From contig ML986857.1 in NCBI GenBank assembly GCA_010094045.1, positions 1-45,966 of the forward strand: a DNA stretch of 45,966 nucleotides, read 5' to 3'. Below, one piece after another: positions 25,224 to 36,388 of the stretch. This DNA is from Lojkania enalia. Lineage: Eukaryota; Ascomycota; Dothideomycetes; Pleosporales. Each line of letters begins with the position of its first letter. The first letter of the stretch is position 1. Under the pieces are notes generated by a model that saw only the letters and a list, made by a program, of their open reading frames with translations, was not told the DNA's origin and made no database searches. The position numbers and the translations under genes are program-made.

Positions 25224-25294
25224 ATATATTCTACTATTAAAGCGGCTAAACTATTAAAGCGGCCACTTTTTCTTAGCATTATAAATACTATGTA
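25224..25294 (+). repeat. Left terminal inverted repeat of P3
   Basis: Contains ctattaaagcggc twice with a 17-bp period, then ctttttcttagc. The reverse complement matches 27002-27072, where one motif copy reads ctattagaacggc. Confidence 0.9.
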
Positions 25295-25429
25295 TAAACT
25301 ATAATAAATCTACAACGTAACCTTCTATTAATTTAATAAGAAGGTAGAATTAAGCTTGCCTTATAGGCGTATAAATTAGGCTAGTTTAAGAGTATATAAC
25401 GCGCTACTATAGCTTTTAACATATAATAT

Positions 25430-26960
25430 TAACAACTCTCTACTTAACTTTATAGAATCGCGTTTTACTCTTATATACAACCAAATCGCTAGAAGCTTAT
25501 AATAACTGAAGAATAAACAATTGTATAATATATTCTTAACCTTAATTCGCGAGGATTTACGCCCTAACTATATAAGGTAGTAGATATAGTAGATAAACTA
25601 TTAGGTGTATGTAGTAAAATATCTATAGAAAAGAATTAGTCTAAACGATTTATAGCGTATATAGATAAGTTTAAAATAGCCTTTAATTAAGTAAAGAATT
25701 GCTAAAGAATAAAATAAGAGAATTTAGAGGTTATTAACATATAGTTTAAACTCGTATAGAATATAATTGCGAAATATAGTATATATAATAATAATATCTA
25801 CAACTTTAATAAGATAGACTTTTAGATAAGTATTATTAGTACTATAAAGGTTATTATAAGTTTAGAATATTATATAAGGCCTACTCTTATATAGCTAGAT
25901 AATTGCGAGTAGGTTATAGTTATCTAGAGTATTTATACTACTACGTATATAACTCTACTATTTATTATCTATAAAGGACGCGTCTATATCTCTATATAGT
26001 ATAAAGAAGTAGGTATACTATATAATTAGAAAATTTCAGTCTCTAAGAACGGCTGAATAAATAACGTACTTAGTTTTAAGTAGCTAAAGTATTTTAATAA
26101 GTATATAAAGATACGTTAGATAGAATTATATAGGCTACTTATTTTAAACGGCTATAAAAGTTATTTTAACTAAGAATTTAAAGATTACTACCTTATACGA
26201 AAGATTCTAACGCTTTATATACCTTCTTATTTATCGTATATACTTCAGCTTCTTAATATAGTTTACTTTTTACTGTTAAAACTAAAGTACTTATAGTATA
26301 TATAAGACTTAGCGCGCTAACACGTCTACTATATTAATAAAGAAGGCTTCCTTCTAGCTTTTAAGGACGCGTTTTTTAATATATTTATATATAAGGACTA
26401 TTTAAAAACCTTTAAAGTAATAGAAATTATTCCTCTAAACGCGTAGGTTATATTAAATCGCCTTAATATATAATTATATACCCTATTAGAACTACTTTTA
26501 TAAGAAAACTCCTAATAGTTTAAAACTCTAAGTAATATATATAAATTTGAGTTATAATTAATACTTATACGAACGTTCTTTATACGATTACTAAAAGAGG
26601 CGTAAGAAGGATTCTTACAGCTTATAAAAGATGCTAAATTAATACTATATTAGAATACGCTTCTTTAAACTTATAACTCTAAACTTAAAAGGTAATTAGA
26701 AGAAGTAATTAAGTATAAAACGTATAAAAGAAAGTATATTTAGTATAGTAGTATAGTATTATATAGCGAGGGATCTTTATACGTAGCTACTAAAGCATCT
26801 ATAAGCTCTTAACCCTTTAAGAAGACTTATAGTACTGATACTTAAGAAAAAGCTCAACCAGTTTAATACTATTATAGTAACTATAGTAAGACTAGATATA
26901 ACGCTCGTACGTACTAAAAGGATAGTAGGGAAAATTCTAAATTAGATAAAAGTATATTAT
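25430..26960 (+). pseudogene. P3 transposase remnant (Fot1/pogo type, all three catalytic Asp lost)
   Basis: Best preserved transposase of the window. Around 25440-25660 an N-terminal DNA-binding region (LIREDLRPNY near 25540) resembles the HTH part of Fot1-like proteins. First catalytic block NNIYNFNKIDF: Asp to Asn at 25808-25810 and the following Glu to Lys. Second block LLILNGYKSYF: Asn at 26147-26149. Third block LQLLNIVYFLLLK (about 26244-26285): Asn. Then KEGFLLAFKDAFF (about 26340-26380) and a C-terminal CCHC knuckle with ligands turned to Tyr (YYYSNYSKTRYNARTY, about 26860-26920). All changes are G-to-A or C-to-T. Confidence 0.88.
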
Positions 26961-27001
26961 ATATAGGATCTCTTATTAGTATTAAGTAAATTAACTTTTT
27001 A

Positions 27002-27072
27002 TATATAGTATTTGTTGCGCTAAGAAAAAGTAGCCGTTCTAATAGTTTAGCTGCTTTAATAGTAGAAGATAT
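27002..27072 (-). repeat. Right terminal inverted repeat of P3
   Basis: Mirror of 25224-25294, ending ...aatagtagaagatat before TA. The same pair of 17-bp spaced direct motifs is present. Confidence 0.9.
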
Positions 27073-27295
27073 TATCTTCTTTTTATCTACCTTATAAGTT
27101 AATTTTTTATAGGAATACTAGAAGTAAAGTATAATAATCTTACTTAAATAGTCTATATAATTAGTATAATAATATTTATCTAGGGTTAAATAATAAAGAA
27201 GAGGTATTAAAAATATATATAGTATTAGCAAAGATAGTATACTAACCCTACTATATACTAGATTAGGACAGGAAAACTTTTAGACTAAGAATTTA

Positions 27296-27309
27296 GAGGG
27301 GGAAGATAG
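27296..27309 (+). other. Polypurine tract of Gypsy-2 copy B
   Basis: The run gagggggaagatag abuts the 3' LTR at 27310, as in copy A. Confidence 0.8.
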
Positions 27310-27678
27310 TATTATAGATATCTTTAAAAGAATTCTTATACTAAACCTAATTAAGATTTAAAGTTTTATATAGTTAGAAGAATAAAACTAAATATAAAAA
27401 ATATAATATACTTAGTAGTTTAGCTAATTAAGTAACTAAATATACTTAGTTACTTAGTTAATTAAGTAATTAAGTAAGAAGGAATAGAAAGGAAACTAAA
27501 TTATATTTAATAACCTTACAACTCTAACTTTTATAGCTCTTTATAGTTAACTTAAATATCTTTTATATACTCTACTTATATACTTCTATTATAAGTTTAT
27601 AAGAATAATCTCCCTATAATATATAATTACTCTTAATTATTACTCTATCTTATACCTAGCTAATTAGAGGCTATTATA
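27310..27678 (+). repeat. 3' LTR of Gypsy-2 copy B (369 bp)
   Basis: Starts tattatagatatc and ends ggctattata, followed by target duplication actag (27679-27683). Palindrome cluster at about 27410-27480. It differs from the 5' LTR mainly by transitions. Confidence 0.94.
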
Positions 27679-27683
27679 ACTAG

Positions 27684-28060
27684 AGTAGATTAGAAATTTA
27701 TAATATTTATAGCTACTTTTAAAGTTAAAAATATATAATATTTTCGTACTAAACCTACTATATAAGAATCTCTAAAACTTTCTACTAGGGTAAAAAGCTC
27801 TAAAACTACCCGCTATTACTATTAATAGAGTAGAAGAGTAGGAGGTTAAAGAAATACTAGCTAGTAAACTATATTATAAAACCTTTAAATACTATATAAA
27901 ATAGGTAAAATATAATTTTAATCCAGTTTAATATAAAGACTTAAATTTTATAAGTTTACTTTATAAGTTAAAAGCTTTTTATAATAAGTATTTAAATTAG
28001 CTAGAACCTCTAAAAGTTTTAATTAAATAGATTAAAATATATAAAAATAGTATAGAGAAT
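27684..28060 (+). pseudogene. pol: Gypsy-1 chromodomain-like tail (copy E, part 3)
   Basis: Pol resumes after copy B, equivalent to copy C about 37197-37560. The tail reads EVKEILASKLYY...LKYYIK...NFISLLYKLKAFYNKY. This is the chromodomain-like C-terminus of fungal Gypsy integrases, thought to guide insertion into heterochromatin. Confidence 0.8.
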
Positions 28061-28980
28061 ATAGATTATCTAATAGATAATAATATATAAGAGTTAAATA
28101 GTAGATTTAAAAACTAAATTATAAATCTAAAATTACTCTTCTATAGTATTTAAAGAGTTTAATAGTAGGCTATTAGATACCTCTCTAATTCTCTTCTCCT
28201 CTACTTTTCTTTTCTTTTCTTTCTTTTAAACTCTCTTTAAATCTCTTTTACTTTATTTTTAGCTGTTTAAAAGCGCTATAATATTAGCTTAAAACCTAGA
28301 TATTAAAACTTCTAAAGCTTAAACCTAATAGAATAATTTAGTACTCTAGTAGAATAAAACTATCTAGATATTAGTTATAAAAAGGCTAGCTTTCTAACTT
28401 TTTATAATCTAGGCTATAAGTACTAGATTATAAGTAGATTCTAAAATAGCTTTAAAAGCTACTTTTTTATTCTTCTTATTACTTATATATTAGACTATTA
28501 TCTATAGTTTAAGATAGCCCTAAAAAATTAGAAACTTCTTTTTATAGTAGAAGGGGATTTATAAGTATATTAGTAGTAAATACTCTACTAATATTAGATA
28601 TAATTTATATAGGGTTATACTTTTTATTTTATAATATATAATACTTATATTTTTTAAATTTTAAGAATTAAAAGGTAAATATTATATACCGTCTATAAGT
28701 AAGTATATATATAGTTTAATAGTAAATAATCTAAAAAAATTTTAAAAGGATTTTAAAAGGTAGATAGAGTAGTATATTAATTAATTTTTTTTCTATAAAA
28801 TATTAATAATATTTTAATAATTATTAGTTTTAGAGATATATAATAATATATATAGAGTAGAAGTTATTATTTTATTAAGAAAGCTTAGTTAATAATAATC
28901 TAGTAATATACTAAGGCTAGTAAATACTTATTACTATATATAATAAAATTGTAATATTAATAAACTATTATAATAGTAGT
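28061..28980. other. Gypsy-1 3' region between pol and LTR (copy E)
   Basis: Equivalent to copy C 37590-38484. It holds a pyrimidine-rich stretch (about 28175-28260) and AT-rich spacer. No conserved domain is recognised. See copy C 37620-38130 for a possible reading frame on either strand. G interrupts it at TA (28981-28982). Confidence 0.6.
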
Positions 28981-28982
28981 TA

Positions 28983-29030
28983 ATATATTTTATAAGTAAG
29001 TGGCCTATCAAAATAAGTTACCTATTTTAT
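28983..29030 (+). repeat. Outer terminal inverted repeat of G, left end
   Basis: Matches the reverse complement of 45873-45920 and both ends of P2. This arm reads aagtaagtggcctatc where the other arm reads aagcgagtcgcctac. Confidence 0.88.
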
Positions 29031-29728
29031 TAGCTGTCTCTATATTTAAAGGCGTATATTATAATAATACCTATAAATATTACTATAATAATTTAATAGA
29101 GGATAGATATACTATTTATCTACTATTATATAAGTTCTAGTATTATATCTAGACTTGCTATAGTAGCTATAATACTTCTAATATAATATACCTACTTTTC
29201 TACACTTCCTATCTATATATACTTTATTCTCTAGCTACTTATCTACCTCCTTTTAAGTAGCTATCTTAGTAGTTTTAGTCTTAATAAAACTACCTTACTT
29301 TTATAGAACCTTTTTTAATTGCTTTTTATACTATAATAGAGCCTTATTTACTTTCTAAAGCTAACTAACTTAATACTAAAATAGTATATATAAATAAGCT
29401 ATTTATATAGTACTTTTAATAAGTTAATTAAAAAAATTATTAATTATATTAGGTAAGTTATTCTAATACTTAGTAATATAGTTTTAAATTAGTATTATTT
29501 AAGACTCTAGTTTAACGGTATTAGTTAGTATTTTTAACTTTTAGAAGTAACTAGCTACTAGTAGTAATAATAGAGTATAAAGCTTAATATTAAGCTTTAA
29601 TAGTATTATATTAGGATTATATAGTTTTAAACTAGTACCTCGAAAGCTTATATATATATTAGCCTTAGTAATAGAGCGTTAATATATTATATAAAAGGTT
29701 GGTAGAAAGTTAAACTTTATAATATAGT

Positions 29729-30007
29729 TGTAACGATATAAAGAAATCGTTCCACGAAAAGCTTTATATACAACCTTATCTTAAAGCTTTTTACTTATCT
29801 TATTCTACCCCTGGTTCTACCCCTTTTCCCTTCTATATATAGTTGTATACTTCCTTATAAGTAGCTTAGTAGTTCTTCTATATCCTTTCGTACAAGGCTT
29901 ATAGGTGTTAATAGAATTCTTAGGTCCCTAAACCTCTATATACTCCTATATACCTCTAAGTAGATTTGTACCGTATTTGGACCTATTATCTTACCTACGC
30001 TATTATA
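29729..30007 (+). repeat. 5' LTR of Gypsy-1 copy C (279 bp)
   Basis: Starts tgtaacgatataaag, the only Gypsy-1 LTR here that keeps its TG start, and ends cgctattata. It matches the D LTR and the 3' LTR with transitions. The leader 30008-30480 that follows has no recognised primer-binding site. Confidence 0.95.
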
Positions 30008-30483
30008 TTATATAGAAGAACTTAATACTACTAGTAACAGCCTCTTTAATAATATTATATTAATTATTTATTTAAATACGTCTAAGTCTAAGATATACCT
30101 AATTTAGTTTAGATTATAATACTTATATACTATTATATTAAATTATTTAATTATCTAGATAGGATCTTAGAGATCTTCTATTAACTAAAGTCTTTAAGTT
30201 TAGAACTTCCTATCCCCTGTAATTAGGATTACCTTTAAAAAAGCTATGTAGAGTACGCCTAGGTAAAAACTTAGAAACTACTAATAATCTATTAGAATTA
30301 GAGGTAACCGCTAATATTTAACTATAATTTACCTTTTAATTCTTATATTAGAACTGATATACGTATAAGTCGTAGTAAGAGTAAACTTCTATCTACACGT
30401 GTAGAATAACTGTTACCTCCTATAAGGGGCCCTATAATAGGTAGACCCCTCTCTATAAAGCCTATAATAAAGAACCTATCTAA

Positions 30484-31500
30484 TTTAGAGGGAAATTAGA
30501 GTAAACTAACCCTGAAGGAATAAATCGCAATTTTATAGGAGGAGATTATATACTTAATATAATAGAGAACTGTTAGTTCTAATTAACCTCTATAAACTAC
30601 TAAATTAGAACCGATAATATACTAGAAAACTTTTATAACTCTTCTAGTAAGAAACCTCTTAGCTACTCCTAAGCCCCTTTAAGCCTACCTTACTAAACGT
30701 ACGCCTAAGATTAAAAGCCTTATAAATAGTAGTAAACCTATATTTAAATAATAGCGAGCCTTAATCCTAGACTAACTTAAGATTAATATAGATTACTATC
30801 TAATAGAGTATATATGTATAGTATTAATATAGAAATATACCTCTAGTACCGCGAAAGAGTATCTAGAACTAAAATACCTAGCTAAATTAGACTAGTATTA
30901 GTTTAAGAATGCTAAAGAAATAATTTTACTTCTATAATCGTATTTTATTATAGGTAATAAAGAGATAGAGGCGCGATAGGCGTTTTAGGTCCTAAAAATA
31001 AATAAAGGAGAAGCGTTCCTAACTTTTAAAGCTCGCTTTATTAGTATAGCTATTAGGGGATCCGTATCCTAATCTAAATAGTTCTTCTACCTATAGAATA
31101 AGATTCTCCCCAGCCTAAAGGTACTAAACTTTAGCTTTAAGCTTATATAGAAAGGCTCTTTTAACGCTATAGTCGCCTACTTAACAGCCTATAATTTAGA
31201 AAGGAGGAGTATTTCTAACCTTCTAGAACGAACTATTAGCTTATAGGTTATAGCTAAAATAAATTCGGATTAGTACTAGAAGGCTTTTAAAAGTTTATCT
31301 AAGGTAACTTATAATCTAATACTACTCTAATCCACCCTAGTATTAATATCTTATTCTACTATAATCGCTTCTTAATAACCTAGTAAGACTCTTATACCTG
31401 AAAGGTATATAACCCTAGGTAATTACTATAACTATAGTAAACTAGGATACTTTACAAATAAATATATAGTTCTTAAAATATAAGAGATAGAGGTTAAATA
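30484..31500 (+). pseudogene. gag: Gypsy-1 gag remnant (copy C)
   Basis: Capsid-like frame with blocks such as AFLTFKARFISIAIRGS (about 31010-31065) and GSFNAIVAYLTAYNLERRS (about 31150-31210), typical of fungal Gypsy gag. The zinc knuckle at 31424-31465 has the exact spacing x2, x4, x4, but all four zinc ligands read Tyr. Stops are TAA/TAG only. Start and end are approximate. Confidence 0.75.
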
Positions 31501-31559
31501 AGAGGAGATTAAAGAAGAAGAGTTTCTAAACGTAAATAAGTACTACCTAGATAGTTTTT

Positions 31560-34330
31560 AGGTAGAAAATAGAGACGTCTAGAAAAACTTTCTATTCTAG
31601 GCTTAAGTAAGTATAACTTATTAAATATTAATTTATCGTATTTATTTAGAGAAAAGTACTTCTAAATTCCTACCGTTCTATATTTAAAAGGCGTTAGTAT
31701 ACAACTAAACGCTCTTATTAATATAGGCGCCTAAGGCTTCTTATTCCTTAATTCTATAGTAGTTAAATTACTCTCCTAAGCCCTATATATATTAATATAG
31801 TACTTACCTTTTAAAATTACTATTAAAGGTTTTTAGAACTAAATCTAAACCCTAGTTAATTAGTATATTTACTTATACCTATAAATTAATAGGAGAACTA
31901 TCTAAAACTACCTATTTTTTATTATAGATCTAGGTACTTAGGATTATATTATTAGTATTAAATAGTTATATTATTTTTAACTCTAGCTAGATATAGATAA
32001 GAATCGGATTATATAGCCCTCTAAGTATCCTACTACTTATAATTTTTTACCTCCTCTTCTTATATAATTAACTTAGCTAGTATACGATAAAGAGGTAGAG
32101 CTAGATATCTAGTAACGCGACGCTCTATAGGAAAAGGACTAGTATTAGTAGTTTTATAGTCCGACTATTTATTATATTAAGGGTCTACTAAGACTACTAA
32201 AATTATATTAGTCTTTTATAGCCTATAATCTAAATAAGTTTAGAGCTCCTATACGCCCGTATATAATAAAGTCTAAACCCGATCTAAAGAAAGTCTATTC
32301 TTCTATTATTACTTTTATCTTAGCTAATACTTTCTACTTTAATATAAAGAGGAAAGAGAACGAGTTTTTCTCTACGTTTCTATACGAAATCGAGCGGCTG
32401 ATTAAAGATAAGTAAACCCTAGAGCTAGAAGATAAGGCTAAAAATAAAGTACTAGTAAATCTCTAATTACTATCTAAATACTATAGGTATTAAAATATAT
32501 TTAGTAAAACTGCGGCTTATTAATTACTAGAATACCGCCCTTATAATTATAAGATTATTCTTATAGAACTCCTCCTTAATAGTTACAGCCTATTATATAA
32601 GTAGAATATTAAGAAGCTAGAGGTAACTAAGAAGTATATTATAGATAATCTACGGTATAGGTATATTAAGTAGAGTTAGAGCCCCTTTACATCTCTAATC
32701 CTTTACATTTATAAATCTAATAGCAACCTACATATCTATATAGATTATTATAAACTTAATACTCTTACCTGTAAGAATATATATCTAATACTATATATAG
32801 ATAAACTCTTATTTAGGCCTACTAAAGTAATAATCTTTACTAAGTTTAATATTTACGCGGCCTTTAATAAGATTAGAATAGACTCTAGTTCTAAGGAATA
32901 TACTATCTTTTAGACTTAATATAGAACCTACAAGTATAAAATTCTACCTTTTAAATTATATAATAGCCCAGCAACTTACTAGCACTATATAAATAATATA
33001 CTAATTAACTATCTAGATAACTTCTATATTACTTACCTAGATAATATCCTTATCTACTCTAAAAATAAGATAATATACGCTATCTATATTAAGAAAGTTC
33101 TTAAGAGATTATATTAAGTAGGGTTATAAGTTAATATTAAGAAGAGCAAATTCTATATTACCCGAACTAAATACCTTAGCTATATCCTCTTAAATAAAGG
33201 CCTTAAGGTTAATCTAGAGAAGGTAGAAGTACTACACAACTAACAGCTACCTACTACTATAATAGGTGTAAAATCCTTCTTAAATTTTACTAGATTCTAC
33301 CAACAGTTTATACTAGAATTCTCGCGTATTATAAAGCTAATTATTATACTATAGAGCCCTATAACCCTTTTTATATAGATTTTAGAATATAATATTACCT
33401 TTAAGAAATTAAAGTTAGTCCTATTAAATATACCTACTCTCTACTACTTTAACCCGATGTTAGAAATAAAAATGGAAACTAATACCTCTAATAGAGTAGT
33501 TGTAGGAGTACTATTATAGAAACATCCCAACGGAAAATAGTACTCTATAGTATTCTATAATAAGGTTCTATCCAGTTCGGAACTAAACTAAAAAATTTAT
33601 AATAAGGAACTATTTATAATCGTTACTACGTTTAAGTAATAAAAAGTAGAACTTACTTTAGTAGCTACTAGAATTCTAGTATATACTAATTATTGCTTAC
33701 TTAAATATTTTATAACTATAAAGGTACTTAATATTTATTAAGTTTATTAGACCGAGGAATTAGTTTAGTATTAGTTCTAAATCGAGTATACCTTAAATAA
33801 GAATAATACTAGAGTAGATATCCTTAGTCGTCGCGAATAAGATATAGAAAACTTAAAAGCGGCTTAAACTAACAACTAGTTAAGAGTCCTACTTAAACCG
33901 CATTAACTTCACCCCTAAATTAATATCGAATTAGCCTAGTTCTATATTACCTAAATAATAATTTAAGCAGCTATACTAAATATTATTAAAGGTTAGGAGT
34001 AGGTTATATTACTAGACTCTCTAGAGTTGATTAACGTATTACTATAGAAAAACTAAGCTTCTTTTACGTAGGAACGTATACTTTTACCCTACAAGTATTA
34101 GATAGAGAATAGACTACTTTTCTACGATAATTACTTATATGTTCTATTAGATTTAGGCCTTTATATACGACTTATATAAGAGGCTTATAACTAAGTATTC
34201 TCTATATACTTAAGCGCTACTAAAATCTATTAGTTACTATCCCGGAAGTACTACTAGAAGAGTATAGAGGCTACTTGTAAACGATATATATAGAATTGCA
34301 TCCTATACTATAAAGCTTATCTAATATAAA
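31560..34330 (+). pseudogene. pol: Gypsy-1 pol remnant up to the assembly gap (copy C)
   Basis: Protease box at 31720-31731 reads NIGA where DTGA is expected. Reverse transcriptase about 32640-33250: IDYYKLN near 32740, then FTKFNIYAAFNKIRIDSSS near 32840-32895, then YLDN at 33034-33045. RNase H about 33400-33720. Integrase zinc-binding region about 34080-34300. The sequence stops at the gap 34331-34340. Bases 32283-34330 reappear unchanged, as far as I compared them, after the gap. Confidence 0.9.
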
Positions 34331-34340
34331 NNNNNNNNNN
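34331..34340. other. Assembly gap (10 N) between two identical blocks
   Basis: Ten N. The 2,048 bp before (32283-34330) and after (34341-36388) appear identical, which points to two overlapping contig ends placed side by side without merging. Confidence 0.97.
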
Positions 34341-36388
34341 TCTAAAGAAAGTCTATTCTTCTATTATTACTTTTATCTTAGCTAATACTTTCTACTTTAA
34401 TATAAAGAGGAAAGAGAACGAGTTTTTCTCTACGTTTCTATACGAAATCGAGCGGCTGATTAAAGATAAGTAAACCCTAGAGCTAGAAGATAAGGCTAAA
34501 AATAAAGTACTAGTAAATCTCTAATTACTATCTAAATACTATAGGTATTAAAATATATTTAGTAAAACTGCGGCTTATTAATTACTAGAATACCGCCCTT
34601 ATAATTATAAGATTATTCTTATAGAACTCCTCCTTAATAGTTACAGCCTATTATATAAGTAGAATATTAAGAAGCTAGAGGTAACTAAGAAGTATATTAT
34701 AGATAATCTACGGTATAGGTATATTAAGTAGAGTTAGAGCCCCTTTACATCTCTAATCCTTTACATTTATAAATCTAATAGCAACCTACATATCTATATA
34801 GATTATTATAAACTTAATACTCTTACCTGTAAGAATATATATCTAATACTATATATAGATAAACTCTTATTTAGGCCTACTAAAGTAATAATCTTTACTA
34901 AGTTTAATATTTACGCGGCCTTTAATAAGATTAGAATAGACTCTAGTTCTAAGGAATATACTATCTTTTAGACTTAATATAGAACCTACAAGTATAAAAT
35001 TCTACCTTTTAAATTATATAATAGCCCAGCAACTTACTAGCACTATATAAATAATATACTAATTAACTATCTAGATAACTTCTATATTACTTACCTAGAT
35101 AATATCCTTATCTACTCTAAAAATAAGATAATATACGCTATCTATATTAAGAAAGTTCTTAAGAGATTATATTAAGTAGGGTTATAAGTTAATATTAAGA
35201 AGAGCAAATTCTATATTACCCGAACTAAATACCTTAGCTATATCCTCTTAAATAAAGGCCTTAAGGTTAATCTAGAGAAGGTAGAAGTACTACACAACTA
35301 ACAGCTACCTACTACTATAATAGGTGTAAAATCCTTCTTAAATTTTACTAGATTCTACCAACAGTTTATACTAGAATTCTCGCGTATTATAAAGCTAATT
35401 ATTATACTATAGAGCCCTATAACCCTTTTTATATAGATTTTAGAATATAATATTACCTTTAAGAAATTAAAGTTAGTCCTATTAAATATACCTACTCTCT
35501 ACTACTTTAACCCGATGTTAGAAATAAAAATGGAAACTAATACCTCTAATAGAGTAGTTGTAGGAGTACTATTATAGAAACATCCCAACGGAAAATAGTA
35601 CTCTATAGTATTCTATAATAAGGTTCTATCCAGTTCGGAACTAAACTAAAAAATTTATAATAAGGAACTATTTATAATCGTTACTACGTTTAAGTAATAA
35701 AAAGTAGAACTTACTTTAGTAGCTACTAGAATTCTAGTATATACTAATTATTGCTTACTTAAATATTTTATAACTATAAAGGTACTTAATATTTATTAAG
35801 TTTATTAGACCGAGGAATTAGTTTAGTATTAGTTCTAAATCGAGTATACCTTAAATAAGAATAATACTAGAGTAGATATCCTTAGTCGTCGCGAATAAGA
35901 TATAGAAAACTTAAAAGCGGCTTAAACTAACAACTAGTTAAGAGTCCTACTTAAACCGCATTAACTTCACCCCTAAATTAATATCGAATTAGCCTAGTTC
36001 TATATTACCTAAATAATAATTTAAGCAGCTATACTAAATATTATTAAAGGTTAGGAGTAGGTTATATTACTAGACTCTCTAGAGTTGATTAACGTATTAC
36101 TATAGAAAAACTAAGCTTCTTTTACGTAGGAACGTATACTTTTACCCTACAAGTATTAGATAGAGAATAGACTACTTTTCTACGATAATTACTTATATGT
36201 TCTATTAGATTTAGGCCTTTATATACGACTTATATAAGAGGCTTATAACTAAGTATTCTCTATATACTTAAGCGCTACTAAAATCTATTAGTTACTATCC
36301 CGGAAGTACTACTAGAAGAGTATAGAGGCTACTTGTAAACGATATATATAGAATTGCATCCTATACTATAAAGCTTATCTAATATAAA
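34341..36388 (+). repeat. Repeated copy of 32283-34330 (probable assembly duplicate)
   Basis: Second instance of protease-end, reverse transcriptase, RNase H and integrase-start sequence of copy C. No mismatch was found at the several points compared. RIP would be expected to leave many differences between real duplicates, and copies D and E have the interval once. It should not be counted as an extra gene. Confidence 0.95.

Larger units (their letters stand above)
25224..27072 (+). mobile_element. P3, Fot1/pogo-like DNA transposon (1849 bp)
   Basis: Inserted between the antisense frame and the polypurine tract of copy B. It is flanked by TA (25222-25223 and 27073-27074); the empty site in copy A (about 10350) reads TG. 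Inverted repeats of about 70 bp start atat-ttctactattaaag. It keeps more CpG and GC-rich patches than the surrounding copy B, so it probably arrived later. Confidence 0.94.
17423..27678 (+). mobile_element. Gypsy-2 copy B, complete, with two nested DNA transposons
   Basis: Complete Ty3/Gypsy element: LTRs 17423-17791 and 27310-27678 (369 bp each) and 5-bp target duplication actag at 17418-17422 and 27679-27683. The empty site is copy C at about 37191-37196. Removing P2 and P3 with one TA each leaves 6,900 bp. Order: LTR, gag, protease, reverse transcriptase, RNase H, integrase (split by P2), chromodomain, antisense coiled-coil frame, P3, polypurine tract, LTR. More decayed than copy A. Confidence 0.95.

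Noticed and set aside
28983..29728. Independent solo fragment of a DNA transposon left of copy C
   Set aside because: It continues at 38984 after the matching atagt duplication and belongs to the single element G.
34341..36388. Genuine tandem duplication of pol in copy C
   Set aside because: Apparent identity, a 10-N gap exactly at the join, and single-copy structure in D and E make a contig-overlap artefact far more likely.
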